A DNA stretch of 64,000 bases from Aeromonas sp. FDAARGOS 1405. Lineage in GTDB: Bacteria; Pseudomonadota; Gammaproteobacteria; Enterobacterales; Aeromonadaceae. This document shows positions 9,490-17,791 of this stretch, in pieces. Every line of letters begins with the position of its first letter. The first letter of the stretch is position 1. The position numbers and the translations under genes were made by a program. Under the pieces are notes generated by a model that was given only the letters and a program-made list of their open reading frames with translations, was not told the DNA's origin and made no database searches. The stretch is from contig NZ_CP077311.1 of NCBI RefSeq assembly GCF_019048265.1, positions 2,179,001-2,243,000 of the forward strand, written 5' to 3'.

Positions 9490-10569
9490 ATGTCTAAGAA
9501 AATTTTCGACTTCGTAAAACCCGGCGTGATCACTGGTGATGACGTTCAGAAAGTGTTCGCCATCGCTAAAGAGAACGGCTTCGCTCTGCCGGCCGTAAAC
9601 TGCGTTGGTACCGACTCCGTTAACGCCGTACTGGAAGCTGCCGCCAAGGTTAAAGCGCCGGTTATCGTTCAGTTCTCCAACGGTGGTGCCGTGTTCACCG
9701 CCGGTAAGGGTCTGAAGCTGGAAGGTCAGAAAGCCGCCATCCTGGGTGCCATCTCTGGTGCCAAGCACGTTCACGCTGTTGCCGAAGCCTACGGCGTGCC
9801 GGTAATTCTGCACACCGACCACGCTGCCAAGAAGCTGCTGCCGTGGATCGACGGTCTGCTGGAAGCGGGCGAGAAGCACTTTGCTGAAACCGGCAAGCCG
9901 CTGTTCTCCTCCCACATGCTGGATCTGTCCGAAGAGTCTCTGGAAGAGAACATCGACATCTGCTGCGAGTACCTGACCCGCATGGCCAAGATGAACATGA
10001 CTCTGGAGCTGGAACTGGGTTGCACCGGTGGCGAAGAAGACGGCGTCGACAACAGCCACATGGATCAGTCCGCTCTGTACACCCAGCCGGAAGATGTTGC
10101 TTACGCTTACGAGCGTCTGTCCAAGATCAGCCCGCGTTTCACCATCGCTGCCTCCTTCGGTAACGTACACGGTGTATACAAGCCGGGTAACGTCAAGCTG
10201 ACCCCGTCCATCCTGGACGCTTCCCAGAAGTACGTTTCCGAGAAGTTTGGTGTTCCAGCCAAGTCTCTGGACTTCGTATTCCACGGTGGTTCAGGTTCCA
10301 CTCTGGAAGAGATCCGCGAGTCCATCTCCTACGGCGTAGTGAAGATGAACATCGACACCGACACCCAGTGGGCAACCTGGGAAGGTCTGCTGAACTTCTA
10401 CAAGAAGAATGAAGCTTACCTGCAAGGCCAGTTGGGCAACCCGGAAGGCGCCGACAAGCCGAACAAGAAGTACTACGATCCGCGCGTATGGCTGCGTGAA
10501 GGTCAGACTTCCATGATCGCTCGTCTGGAGAAAGCATTCTCCGACCTGAACGCCATCGACGTACTGTAA
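9490..10569 (+). CDS. fbaA: Class II fructose-bisphosphate aldolase
   Basis: It is the zinc-dependent aldolase that interconverts fructose 1,6-bisphosphate and the two triose phosphates. At 359 residues it matches E. coli FbaA. The zinc-binding HTDHAAKKLLPW segment lies near residue 108 (E. coli has HTDHC). ELGCTGGEEDGVD and the phosphate-binding FHGGSGS and NIDTDTQWATW stretches are present. As with pgk, codon use is highly optimised. It is the last gene of the epd-pgk-fbaA run and is closed by a strong terminator. Confidence 0.97.
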   Translation: MSKKIFDFVKPGVITGDDVQKVFAIAKENGFALPAVNCVGTDSVNAVLEAAAKVKAPVIVQFSNGGAVFTAGKGLKLEGQKAAILGAISGAKHVHAVAEAYGVPVILHTDHAAKKLLPWIDGLLEAGEKHFAETGKPLFSSHMLDLSEESLEENIDICCEYLTRMAKMNMTLELELGCTGGEEDGVDNSHMDQSALYTQPEDVAYAYERLSKISPRFTIAASFGNVHGVYKPGNVKLTPSILDASQKYVSEKFGVPAKSLDFVFHGGSGSTLEEIRESISYGVVKMNIDTDTQWATWEGLLNFYKKNEAYLQGQLGNPEGADKPNKKYYDPRVWLREGQTSMIARLEKAFSDLNAIDVL

Positions 10570-10594
10570 TTCGTTACAGCACCTTGATTGCATG

Positions 10595-10625
10595 AAAAGG
10601 CGCCCTTTAGGGCGCCTTTTGCATT
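10595..10625 (+). terminator. Rho-independent terminator after fbaA
   Basis: A perfect 11-bp stem (10595-10605 with 10610-10620), including an A-tract and T-tract, closes a four-base loop, and further Ts follow. Confidence 0.9.
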
Positions 10626-10642
10626 TCTGTGATCCGCACCGG

Positions 10643-10672
10643 TTGGTGAGTGGAGGAGGAACTGGGTATTAT
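10643..10672 (+). promoter_or_regulatory. Possible promoter of the FAD oxidoreductase gene
   Basis: TTGGTG (10643-10648) and TATTAT (10667-10672) are separated by 18 bases, about 57 bases before the start codon. The match is by eye and only moderate. Confidence 0.3.
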
Positions 10673-10728
10673 CGAAACAACTTTGCTTATTTTATTAAAC
10701 AATTTGCAACCAAGGCAGGATGCTGAGT

Positions 10729-12033
10729 ATGCAGGCAGGAAAGCACATCGGATATCAGGAGCACGTCGCCTCCTACTACGCGGCCACCCGCAACGACTCG
10801 CAACAGTGGCCCGAGCTGGAGGGGGAGCACAAGGCTGACGTCTGCATCATCGGCGGCGGTTTTACCGGTCTCAATACCGCCATCAATCTGGCGGATGCCG
10901 GTTACAAGGTCGCCTTGCTGGAGGCCAACCGTATCGGCTGGGGCGCCTCCGGGCGCAACGGCGGTCAGCTTATTCGCGGTATCGGCCACGATACCAGCCA
11001 GTTTGCCCGCTGGATTGGCGAGCAAGGAGTGCGCGAGCTCGATTTGATGGGGCTGGAGGCGGTGCAGCTGGTGCGCGAGCGGGTCGAGCGCTTCAATATC
11101 GACTGCGATCTTACCTGGGGCTACTGCGACCTCGCGACCCGTCAGCGCCATCTGGCCGGTTTCGAGGAAGATCTCGACCATCTGGCGAGCCTCGGCTATG
11201 AGCACGAACTCAAGCTGGTCCCGCGCGAAGATATCCATAGCGTGGTGGGGTCGGATCGCTATATCGGCGGCCTTATCGACATGGGCTCCGGCCATCTCCA
11301 TCCCCTCAATCTGGCGCTCGGCGAGGCGCGCGCCGCCGCCAGCCTCGGGGTCTCCCTGTTTGAACACTCCAGAGTGACCCATATCGACTATGGCAAGCTG
11401 GTCGAGGTGACCACGGCTCACGGGCGGGTCACTGCCGACTATCTGGTGATCGGCTGCAACGCCTATCTCAATGACCTCAATCCGGAGCTGGGGGGGCGGG
11501 TGCTGCCCGCGGGCTCCTACATCCTCGCCACCGAAGTGCTGGATCGCCGCTTGCGCCAGCGATTGCTGCCGCAAAACATGGCGGTGTGCGATCAGAATGT
11601 GGCGCTCGACTACTACCGCCTCTCCGCCGATGGTCGCCTGCTGTTTGGCGGGGCCTGCAACTACTCGGGAAGGGATCCCCGCGATATCAAGGCCTTTATG
11701 TTGCCTAAGATGCTGCGGGTCTTCCCCGAGCTGGCTGGCACCGCCATCGAGTTTCAGTGGGGCGGGATGATCGGGATCGGCGCCAACCGGCTGCCGCAGA
11801 TTGGCCGCTTGAAGGAACACCCCAACGTGCTCTACGCCCAGGCCTATTCGGGTCACGGTCTCAACGCCACCCATATGGCGGGCAAGCTGGTAGCCGAAGC
11901 GATCCGCGGCGAAAGTCGGGGTTTCGATCTCTTCGCCAGCGTGCCCCATATCACCTTCCCCGGCGGCCCGGCGCTGCGCTCCCCGCTGTTGGCACTGGGT
12001 ATGTTGTGGCACCGGATGAAGGATATCTTCTGA
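10729..12033 (+). CDS. FAD-dependent amine/amino-acid oxidoreductase, PuuB-like
   Basis: This 434-residue DAO-family flavoprotein has the Rossmann FAD motif CIIGGGFTGLNTAI near residue 40, the WGASGRNGGQ stretch typical of the glycine-oxidase/PuuB group, and a C-terminal AYSGHGLNATHMAGK FAD contact. The closest named relatives are gamma-glutamylputrescine oxidase and similar proteins that deaminate a secondary or primary amine with oxygen, giving an aldehyde and H2O2. No other Puu pathway gene is nearby, so the substrate is open. I chose ATG 10729 over 10720 because GCAGGA sits 8 bases before it but only 1-3 before the other. The gene lies alone behind the fbaA terminator. Confidence 0.8.
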   Translation: MQAGKHIGYQEHVASYYAATRNDSQQWPELEGEHKADVCIIGGGFTGLNTAINLADAGYKVALLEANRIGWGASGRNGGQLIRGIGHDTSQFARWIGEQGVRELDLMGLEAVQLVRERVERFNIDCDLTWGYCDLATRQRHLAGFEEDLDHLASLGYEHELKLVPREDIHSVVGSDRYIGGLIDMGSGHLHPLNLALGEARAAASLGVSLFEHSRVTHIDYGKLVEVTTAHGRVTADYLVIGCNAYLNDLNPELGGRVLPAGSYILATEVLDRRLRQRLLPQNMAVCDQNVALDYYRLSADGRLLFGGACNYSGRDPRDIKAFMLPKMLRVFPELAGTAIEFQWGGMIGIGANRLPQIGRLKEHPNVLYAQAYSGHGLNATHMAGKLVAEAIRGESRGFDLFASVPHITFPGGPALRSPLLALGMLWHRMKDIF

Positions 12034-12143
12034 CCCCCATTGTCAGCCTGCGCAGTGATGGCTGAACGCCAGTCCCCTTGCCAACCTCTTGTTTATAGCG
12101 GGTTAGCACAATCGTTCCGCCTGATAGACCAAAAGATGCATTC

Positions 12144-12178
12144 GCGCCAATCTCGTCCGGTTGGCGCTATCTTTTAGG
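12144..12178 (+). terminator. Weak hairpin after the FAD oxidoreductase gene
   Basis: A perfect 7-bp stem (12144-12150 with 12161-12167) with a 10-base loop is followed by a mixed AT tail ending in TTTT. It could end the upstream transcript. Confidence 0.4.
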
Positions 12179-12272
12179 TGTGAGAGCGGTTATCTGCCAA
12201 GGGGACGAGGGTGTGTCTGCTTGCCGGAATACTTGCCGAGAAAGAGCTGAGGACGGGGAGAGGAGGGCCAAG

Positions 12273-12860
12273 ATGGAGATAAATGTGGTCGCGTCAGGCG
12301 GGCTCAGCCCGCTGGCGCAACGGCAGGGTTCTCCCGCTGTGCAGGCACAGGAGCGGGCTGCGACTTCACCATCAACAGGCAGTGACAGCCTGGTGCGCGA
12401 CCTTGGCGCTGTGCTGAATGAGCTGGGGCTGTCACCGCAAGGGGAGAGCAGCGGCGGTGGCACTGTTTCAATCAGGGATTCGCTGGAAGCGTTCATCAAC
12501 ACCATGATGGGCTCCCTGCAACAGCAGCAGGAGCAACAGTTGGCATTGCAGCAACAACAGCGGCAAGAGCAGGAAAAGCGCAAACTCGCCATCGCCGACA
12601 GCAGCGAAAACCCGCTCAAGCGGGATCTGGAGCGCCTGCTGGAGACGCTGGATCAGCAGGGCGGACAGGAAAAAGCGAGCGAGCAAGGAGCCGAGCGTGA
12701 AGCGGTCAACCCCTTGCAGAGCCAGCTGACCAAGCTGCTGGAGAGCAGTGGTGCGGCAGAGAGCGGGGTCACCCTCAAGGAGGTGCTGTCAGGGTTGTCC
12801 AGCAAGCTGCCGAGCGAACCTGCCGAGCGAAAAGGCTATCGGGTCGATACCCAGGTTTGA
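12273..12860 (+). CDS. Gln-rich hypothetical protein
   Basis: I do not recognise this 195-residue protein. It has no signal peptide, membrane segment or cysteine motif. The N-terminal third is Ser/Gly/Ala-rich and looks disordered. Residues 88-112 or so are a Gln-rich helix (GSLQQQQEQQLALQQQQRQE). Two similar short segments follow, NPLKRDLERLLETL and NPLQSQLTKLLESS, which look like an internal amphipathic-helix duplication. ATG 12273 is preceded by AGGAGGG at a spacing of 5 bases, one of the strongest ribosome binding sites in the window, so I take it as a real gene. The frame is open further upstream but without a comparable site. It is convergent with the lipoprotein gene that follows. Confidence 0.6.
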   Translation: MEINVVASGGLSPLAQRQGSPAVQAQERAATSPSTGSDSLVRDLGAVLNELGLSPQGESSGGGTVSIRDSLEAFINTMMGSLQQQQEQQLALQQQQRQEQEKRKLAIADSSENPLKRDLERLLETLDQQGGQEKASEQGAEREAVNPLQSQLTKLLESSGAAESGVTLKEVLSGLSSKLPSEPAERKGYRVDTQV

Positions 12861-12914
12861 GCTGGTTGGCAACGGCAGTCCAGTCGTTGCAGTGCGCAAG
12901 GGGCGGGCAGCCCT

Positions 12915-13328
12915 TTATTGGGCCGGTTCCGCCAGCCGCCACCCCTGTTCGTCCTTCATCATCCACACCTCGGCCTCTTGTGGCAGCACCTGGCCCGCCT
13001 CGAACTCGCCAAATTTGCGCTCGAGCTCCATCAGCCCCATCTCCTGCTGGAAGGGGCCAACCCGGTCGTAGACCAGGTCCTCGTCGTGCAACACCTGCAA
13101 CTGATCGAGCCCCTGCTTGAAGTGGAGCTGGTAACTCACCTTGACCAGATAAACCCCCTCCATCCGCTCCTCCTTGCCGAGGATAGTGAAATCGCTGATC
13201 TCGAACAGGTTGGCGTCTGTCTCGGCCAGCAGCCTAGCGGTAACTTGGCTCCTGATATCCTCTTCACCGGGCCCTGCACTGCAGCCATAAAGCCAGAGGG
13301 CTAGCAGGGGGATGAACCACTTTTTCAT
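12915..13328 (-). CDS. Small predicted lipoprotein of unknown function
   Basis: The 137-residue product starts with a short lipoprotein signal (MKKWFIPLLALWLYGCSAG). The lipobox Cys is at residue 17, so it should be lipidated at the inner membrane and probably sorted to the outer membrane. The rest is a compact alpha/beta domain with alternating hydrophobic strands (GVYLVKVSYQLHFK, EVWMMKDEQGWRL). I cannot assign a family. The start is set by the signal peptide and a CCGGAG box 5 bases upstream; a 21-codon upstream extension would bury the signal. It lies 134 bases downstream of dsbD on the same strand and might share its transcript. Confidence 0.65.
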   Translation of the reverse strand: MKKWFIPLLALWLYGCSAGPGEEDIRSQVTARLLAETDANLFEISDFTILGKEERMEGVYLVKVSYQLHFKQGLDQLQVLHDEDLVYDRVGPFQQEMGLMELERKFGEFEAGQVLPQEAEVWMMKDEQGWRLAEPAQ

Positions 13329-13462
13329 CAAAACTCCGGACGGGCGAGACAATCGAAGGGCAAATTCTGCCATGCTGCCGGTCATATACAAGGGATTGCC
13401 AGAAAAATCAGTGCGTAACGTATAAGGCTGCCCCTGTCTGTCGACAGACAGGGGGCTGCTGG

Positions 13463-15253
13463 TCAGCGTAGCTGATCAAGTTTGCCCAGAAACTCGGTCG
13501 GCCCCATAAAACCGGTGACCCGCTGGCCTGTCAGCTCCTTGCCCTCGCGGTCGAAGAAGATAAGGGTCGGCAACCCCAGCACATTGAGGGTGTTGAGCAA
13601 CTCGATATCGGCATCGTCATTGGCGGTGACATCCGCCTGCAGCAGCACCATTTGGCTGAAGCGCTCCCGCACCGCGAGGTCGCTGAAGGTCTTGTGTTCA
13701 AACTCCTTGCAGGCGACGCACCAGTCGGCGTAGAGGTCGAGCAGAACCGGCTTGCCGCGGGCGGCGGCCAGCTGCACCTTGAGATCATCTAGGGTCTTGA
13801 TGCGGACAAACTGCGGCGCCGTTTGACTGGCATCCGCCGTGACGGCAGCAGGGGCGGCCGGTTGCAGCAGCAGACCCTTGCCCACCACCACGGCACTGAT
13901 CATCGCCAGCAACAGCACGAAACCGCGTACGCTTTTGGCCACCGAGTGGGGTTGGTGCTGGTTGTGGTGATAGAGATAGCCGCATAGCAGCAGTCCCCAG
14001 CCAAGCCAGGCGAGGGTGGTGACCTGATCACTCCAGAGCCGTGACAGCAGCAGGATGGGTACCGCCAGCAGGGCGAAGCCAAACAGCTGCTTGATCACAT
14101 CCATCCAGGCGCCCGCTTTGGGCAGCAGCTTGCCGCCCGAGGTGCCGAGCAGCAGCAGCGGCAGCCCCATCCCGAGCGAGAGGGCATAGAGCGCCGCAGC
14201 ACCGAGCCAGAGATCGCCGCTCTGGGCCACGTAGATCAGCGCCCCCGAGAGCGGCGCCGTGGTGCAGGGGGAGCAGACCAGCCCGGAGATCATTCCCATA
14301 ATGGCGACCCCGGCCACCGAGCCGCCCTGCTGGCGGTTGGAGAGGCCGGAGAGACGGGTTTGCAAACTGCTCGGCAGTTGCAAGGTGTAGAGCCCGAACA
14401 TGGAGAGGGCCAGCAGCACGAACATCACCGAGAGGCCGATCAGCACATAGGGGTGTTGCAGCGCCGCCTGGAATTTAAGACCTGCCGAGGCCACTACCAG
14501 CCCCAGCAGGGTGTAGGTGACCGCCATCCCCTGCACATAGACCATGGAGAGCAGGAAGGCGCGGCCGGTGGAGAGGCGATGGCCGGCACCGGCGATGATG
14601 CCGGTCAGGATTGGGTACATGGGGAATACGCAGGGGGTGAAGGCGAGCCCCAGCCCCAGCGCGAAGAAGGCGACGATGCTGAGCCAGAAACCCTGATTGC
14701 CGAGGGCGGCGGCGAGCTGATCCTGCTGGCTAACCGGTGCGACGCTTTGTGCCGTTTCAGCAGTGGATGCTGTGGTTGCCGTGACCAGCGGGGCCACATC
14801 GATCAGCTTGTCAGTCGGCGGGTAGCAGAGGCCGTCGGTACAGCCCTGATAGCGCACCCGCAGGGTGGCGTTTTCCCCCACCTCCTTTAGCGGCACCGCG
14901 ATGCTCACCTGCTGGTAGTAGACCCGGGTCTTGCCGAAGAAGTCATCCTCATGCTCGGTCCCCTCTGGCAGGGTCGGCTCGCTGAAGCTGAGGTTGTGCC
15001 CCTTGAAACGCAGGCTGTGGCGATAGAGGTAGTAATCGTCGGCGATGTGGAGGGTCAGCAGCAACTGATCGCCGCGCTGTTCGCTTTCGATCTGAAAGGC
15101 CTCATCGACCTGCAAAAATTTGGGCTTGGCATTGGCCTCAATGCCCAGCGAGCTGAGCAGATCGGAGCCGCTGGCGTGGGCCGGGGAGCTGCCCACTGTT
15201 GTCATCAACAGGGCACAGAGCAGCAGAGGAGAGAGCAGGCGGGTGAGCGTCAT
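13463..15253 (-). CDS. dsbD: Thiol:disulfide interchange protein DsbD
   Basis: It carries electrons from cytosolic thioredoxin across the inner membrane to periplasmic DsbC, DsbG and CcmG. The 596-residue protein has a cleavable signal (first 27 residues) and a periplasmic alpha domain with the redox pair C138/C143 (CTDGLC). The membrane beta domain has eight helices and Cys in TPCVFP (C208) and SPCTTAP (C330). The C-terminal thioredoxin-like gamma domain carries WCVAC. All six redox cysteines of the family are present. The start codon overlaps the cutA stop as ATGA, so the two are translationally coupled. Confidence 0.95.
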   Translation of the reverse strand: MTLTRLLSPLLLCALLMTTVGSSPAHASGSDLLSSLGIEANAKPKFLQVDEAFQIESEQRGDQLLLTLHIADDYYLYRHSLRFKGHNLSFSEPTLPEGTEHEDDFFGKTRVYYQQVSIAVPLKEVGENATLRVRYQGCTDGLCYPPTDKLIDVAPLVTATTASTAETAQSVAPVSQQDQLAAALGNQGFWLSIVAFFALGLGLAFTPCVFPMYPILTGIIAGAGHRLSTGRAFLLSMVYVQGMAVTYTLLGLVVASAGLKFQAALQHPYVLIGLSVMFVLLALSMFGLYTLQLPSSLQTRLSGLSNRQQGGSVAGVAIMGMISGLVCSPCTTAPLSGALIYVAQSGDLWLGAAALYALSLGMGLPLLLLGTSGGKLLPKAGAWMDVIKQLFGFALLAVPILLLSRLWSDQVTTLAWLGWGLLLCGYLYHHNQHQPHSVAKSVRGFVLLLAMISAVVVGKGLLLQPAAPAAVTADASQTAPQFVRIKTLDDLKVQLAAARGKPVLLDLYADWCVACKEFEHKTFSDLAVRERFSQMVLLQADVTANDDADIELLNTLNVLGLPTLIFFDREGKELTGQRVTGFMGPTEFLGKLDQLR

Positions 15254-15567
15254 GAGGTCTCCTCATTCAGCCAGTCCAGATAGGCAGGTAGTCCGGCACT
15301 CACCGGCAGGGCCAGCAGCTCGGGAACCTCATAGGGGTGATTGGCTTGAATACATACCTGCAGCTCGGCAAAGAGTGGCTGGCGGGATTTGATGATGAGC
15401 TGGATCTCGGTGGTGCGCTCCACCTTGCCTTGCCAGCGATAGACGGAGGTGACGCCCGGCAGTTGATTGATGCAGGCGGCCAGTCGCTGGTTCAGCAGCT
15501 GTTCGCAGAGAAGGTCGGCACTGGTTTGATCTGGGCAGGTGCAGAGCACCACAATGGCGTCGGTCAT
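15250..15567 (-). CDS. cutA: Divalent-cation tolerance protein CutA
   Basis: CutA forms a very stable cytosolic trimer with a ferredoxin-like fold linked to copper tolerance; its exact role is unsettled. The 105-residue product has the family features: the CTCPD segment near the N-terminus, LAACINQLPGVTSVYRW and HPYEVPE. ATG 15567 is preferred. A GTG at 15582 would add five residues but has no ribosome binding site. Its stop overlaps the dsbD start by four bases, the usual cutA-dsbD arrangement. It is transcribed away from the small hypothetical gene at 15813. Confidence 0.93.
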   Translation of the reverse strand: MTDAIVVLCTCPDQTSADLLCEQLLNQRLAACINQLPGVTSVYRWQGKVERTTEIQLIIKSRQPLFAELQVCIQANHPYEVPELLALPVSAGLPAYLDWLNEETS

Positions 15568-15663
15568 AAAGCGGATCTTCACCTCGTTGGGGTAAACCGG
15601 GTAGGCGCCCTTGCCGTGTCATCCCTTGTCTATGCGGATGAAGGTAAAAAGCGCCCTAAAATC

Positions 15664-15689
15664 AGCGGCTACTATACCTCAGAGCCGCT
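15664..15689. promoter_or_regulatory. Inverted repeat over a putative -10 in the cutA / 15813 gap
   Basis: AGCGGCT (15664-15670) and AGCCGCT (15683-15689) form a perfect 7-bp inverted repeat around TACTATAC, a good -10 on the plus strand. It sits in the 245-base divergent gap and could be an operator or a leader hairpin. Nothing else is recognisable in that gap. Confidence 0.3.
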
Positions 15690-15812
15690 TCAAATAGCAT
15701 CTGTAGCCATTTGTGAGCCAGCGCTAAAAATTTGTGGGGGGCATGAGATAGACGCTGTCATGGGGACAGGGCAGAATGGGCGGGCTTGTTCCCTATTGAC
15801 GTAAGGATATGT

Positions 15813-16169
15813 ATGACCCAACAGAATGAGCAGCAGAGAAACCGCATGTTGAGCCTGCTGCGCGAAGGTGAGCGCCGCATGTTGGTTCAATTGGCCGGGC
15901 TGTTGCGCACTACCGCCGATGAAATCAATGCCGAGCTGGAGAAAGAGGAGTTGATGGGAACCCTTGATCAGCCCATCACGGTGGAGTATCTCAACGGCGT
16001 GGTGCAGCACCATCTGTTCGAGCGCAAACACAAGGGAGATATGGCTGTTGCCCAGCAGATCCTGAGCGATTATCAGAGCGAGCTGGAAGCGCTGCAGGCC
16101 GCTCAGGCGCAGCCTGAAGAGGCTGTCGCAACTGACGAGAGCGGCGAAGAGCTCAAGGCCCGGGCTTGA
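15813..16169 (+). CDS. Small acidic hypothetical protein
   Basis: A 118-residue soluble protein without signal, cysteines or membrane segments. Residues 10-45 look like a helical, possibly winged-helix-like N-terminus (RMLSLLREGERRMLVQLAGLL). The middle is a longer helical region and the last 30 residues are low-complexity, Ala/Glu-rich (AQAQPEEAVATDES). I do not recognise a family. ATG 15813 follows TAAGGATAT, a good ribosome binding site 6-8 bases away; the frame opens earlier at 15786 without one. A strong terminator follows, so it is a single-gene unit. Confidence 0.6.
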   Translation: MTQQNEQQRNRMLSLLREGERRMLVQLAGLLRTTADEINAELEKEELMGTLDQPITVEYLNGVVQHHLFERKHKGDMAVAQQILSDYQSELEALQAAQAQPEEAVATDESGEELKARA

Positions 16170-16232
16170 GCGACGGGCAGGCCTGAATCCTTACCTCTGA
16201 ATCAGCGGGCCTGCCAGCGCTGACCCCTCTTG

Positions 16233-16275
16233 CGGCCCCATCATGTCTGCCATGATGGGGCCGTGTCGTTTCTTC
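16233..16275 (+). terminator. Strong Rho-independent terminator
   Basis: A perfect 13-bp stem (16233-16245 with 16251-16263) with a 5-base loop is followed by a T/C-rich tail. It ends the 15813 gene. The opposite strand lacks a T tail, so it probably works in one direction. Confidence 0.75.
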
Positions 16276-16331
16276 TGTTGCCTTCCCTTGTTGACCTTCA
16301 CTTCTCGGTTTCAATCCAACTGATTCGTGCC

Positions 16332-16778
16332 TTAGCGCACCTCTTGTGGTATGCCGTGCGGCACTTCGCGGGGGATGGGGAACACCTTGTCATAGCCCCA
16401 GTTGTAGACGAAGGCATAGATCAGGTAGAAGACGACGAAGCCCAGATCCAGCACCAGCGCCTCCAGCATGCTGACGCTCAGCCACCAGGACATGACCGGC
16501 AGCGCGACGATCAGCAGACCGCCCTCAAAGCCGAAGGTATGCAGCACCCGTTGCCACAGTGTTTTGTGGGTATGGCCCTGATATTTGAGCAGCAGCTTGT
16601 CGACCCCGATGTTGTAGATGTAGTTCCAGACGGTGGCCAGCACCGAGAAGAACAGTGCCAGCGGGCCCATATGGTTGAGCCCGACCCCGGTAACCCAGCT
16701 GGCCAGCGGGGCGGCAATCAGCAGGCCAATGAATTCAAAGCCAATGGCATGGCGCAGGCGATCGTTACGGGTACGCAT
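16332..16778 (-). CDS. PACE-family (AceI-like) multidrug efflux transporter
   Basis: The 148-residue protein has four predicted membrane helices arranged as two tandem pairs. The first pair spans roughly residues 14-60 and the second 85-130. Each repeat carries the family's basic-plus-FE signature: RHAIGFEFIG near residue 9 and RVLHTFGFEGG near 77. PACE proteins export biocides such as chlorhexidine, acriflavine or short diamines; the substrate here is unknown. It is divergent from a LysR-type gene, the usual arrangement for this family, with 125 bases between them containing an inverted repeat. Confidence 0.85.
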   Translation of the reverse strand: MRTRNDRLRHAIGFEFIGLLIAAPLASWVTGVGLNHMGPLALFFSVLATVWNYIYNIGVDKLLLKYQGHTHKTLWQRVLHTFGFEGGLLIVALPVMSWWLSVSMLEALVLDLGFVVFYLIYAFVYNWGYDKVFPIPREVPHGIPQEVR

Positions 16779-16819
16779 AAGTCACTCTCTCAATCAGGTT
16801 CATTCACGAATTGCAGGTT

Positions 16820-16845
16820 AATCTATAGAACTTTCGCGATAGATT
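16820..16845. promoter_or_regulatory. LysR-type operator between the PACE gene and its regulator
   Basis: AATCTAT (16820-16826) and ATAGATT (16839-16845) form a perfect 7-bp inverted repeat with a 12-base spacer, about midway between the two start codons. A related half-site ATAGATGG lies at 16868-16875. This fits LysR regulators, which bind dyads containing T-N11-A plus a weaker promoter-proximal site. Confidence 0.6.
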
Positions 16846-16903
16846 CATGTTGGTATCCATCGCTAAAATAGATGGGTGAGAGGGTTTGCCGGAGGGCAAC
16901 AAG

Positions 16904-17785
16904 ATGACGCCATCACTGGAACAACTGAGGATCTTGCTGGCGGCCGCCGAAACCGGCTCGTTTTCCGCTGCCGCCCGCAAGCTGGGCAAGGCACAGTCGG
17001 TAGTGAGCAGCGCTATCGCCAATCTGGAGATCGATCTGGCGCTCACCCTGTTTGACCGCAGCGGCCGCTATCCGCAGCTGACGGAGGCGGGGGCCCGCAT
17101 GGTGCAGGAGGCGGGGATCCTGCTGGCGCAGAGTGAACGGTTGCAATCCATTGCCGGAGAGCTGGCGGCCGGGGTGGAGACGCGCCTCACCCTGGCCATC
17201 GATGATGACTCCCACCTCCCCTGGCTCGGCACCCTGCTGGAGGCGTTCGCCACTCGTTACCCGACAGTGGAGCTGGAGCTGCTCTTCCCGCTGATGGAGG
17301 ATGTGACCGAGATGCTGGTGACCGGCCGGGCCCAGCTCGGCATCAGTTATCAGAAGGTGCATCCCCAGAGAGAGATTGTCGCCCATTCGCTGGGGGAGGT
17401 GACCATGCCGCTGGTGGTGTCACCGGATCATCCGCTGGCCCGCAAGCAGCCGCTGCGGGAGGTCGATCTGCAGGGGGCACGCCAGCTGATGGTGACCGGC
17501 CGACGGGAAGGGAGCGAGCGCCAGCGTTTTCGCATCTCGGCTCAGGTGTGGTGGGTCGAAGGGGATCTCGGGGTGCTGGAGCTGGTCAAACGGGGTCTTG
17601 GCTGGTCCGCCATTCCGGAATTTCTGCTGCATCAGCCGCTGAAGCGGGGTGAAGTGGTGGTGCTGGAGCCGGACTTTATCGCCAGCCACGCGCTGGCGCT
17701 GGAGTTGCAGTGGCATCGCGCCCGCCCGCTGGGGCAGGCGGGGCGCTGGCTGAAGGAGGCACTGCTGGCGCGGGTGCCTCGCTAG
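16904..17785 (+). CDS. LysR-family transcriptional regulator
   Basis: The 293-residue protein has the LysR winged helix-turn-helix at residues 1-60 (LEQLRILLAAAETGSFSAAA, then SVVSSAIANLE). A periplasmic-binding-like effector domain follows from about residue 90 to 285. It most likely controls the divergent PACE efflux gene through the inverted repeat between them, and itself; this is inferred from position. ATG 16904 has GGAGGG 8 bases upstream; an upstream in-frame TTG would place that box inside the gene. It is convergent with ygfZ, with only 6 bases between the stop codons. Confidence 0.9.
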   Translation: MTPSLEQLRILLAAAETGSFSAAARKLGKAQSVVSSAIANLEIDLALTLFDRSGRYPQLTEAGARMVQEAGILLAQSERLQSIAGELAAGVETRLTLAIDDDSHLPWLGTLLEAFATRYPTVELELLFPLMEDVTEMLVTGRAQLGISYQKVHPQREIVAHSLGEVTMPLVVSPDHPLARKQPLREVDLQGARQLMVTGRREGSERQRFRISAQVWWVEGDLGVLELVKRGLGWSAIPEFLLHQPLKRGEVVVLEPDFIASHALALELQWHRARPLGQAGRWLKEALLARVPR

Positions 17786-17791
17786 CCGACC

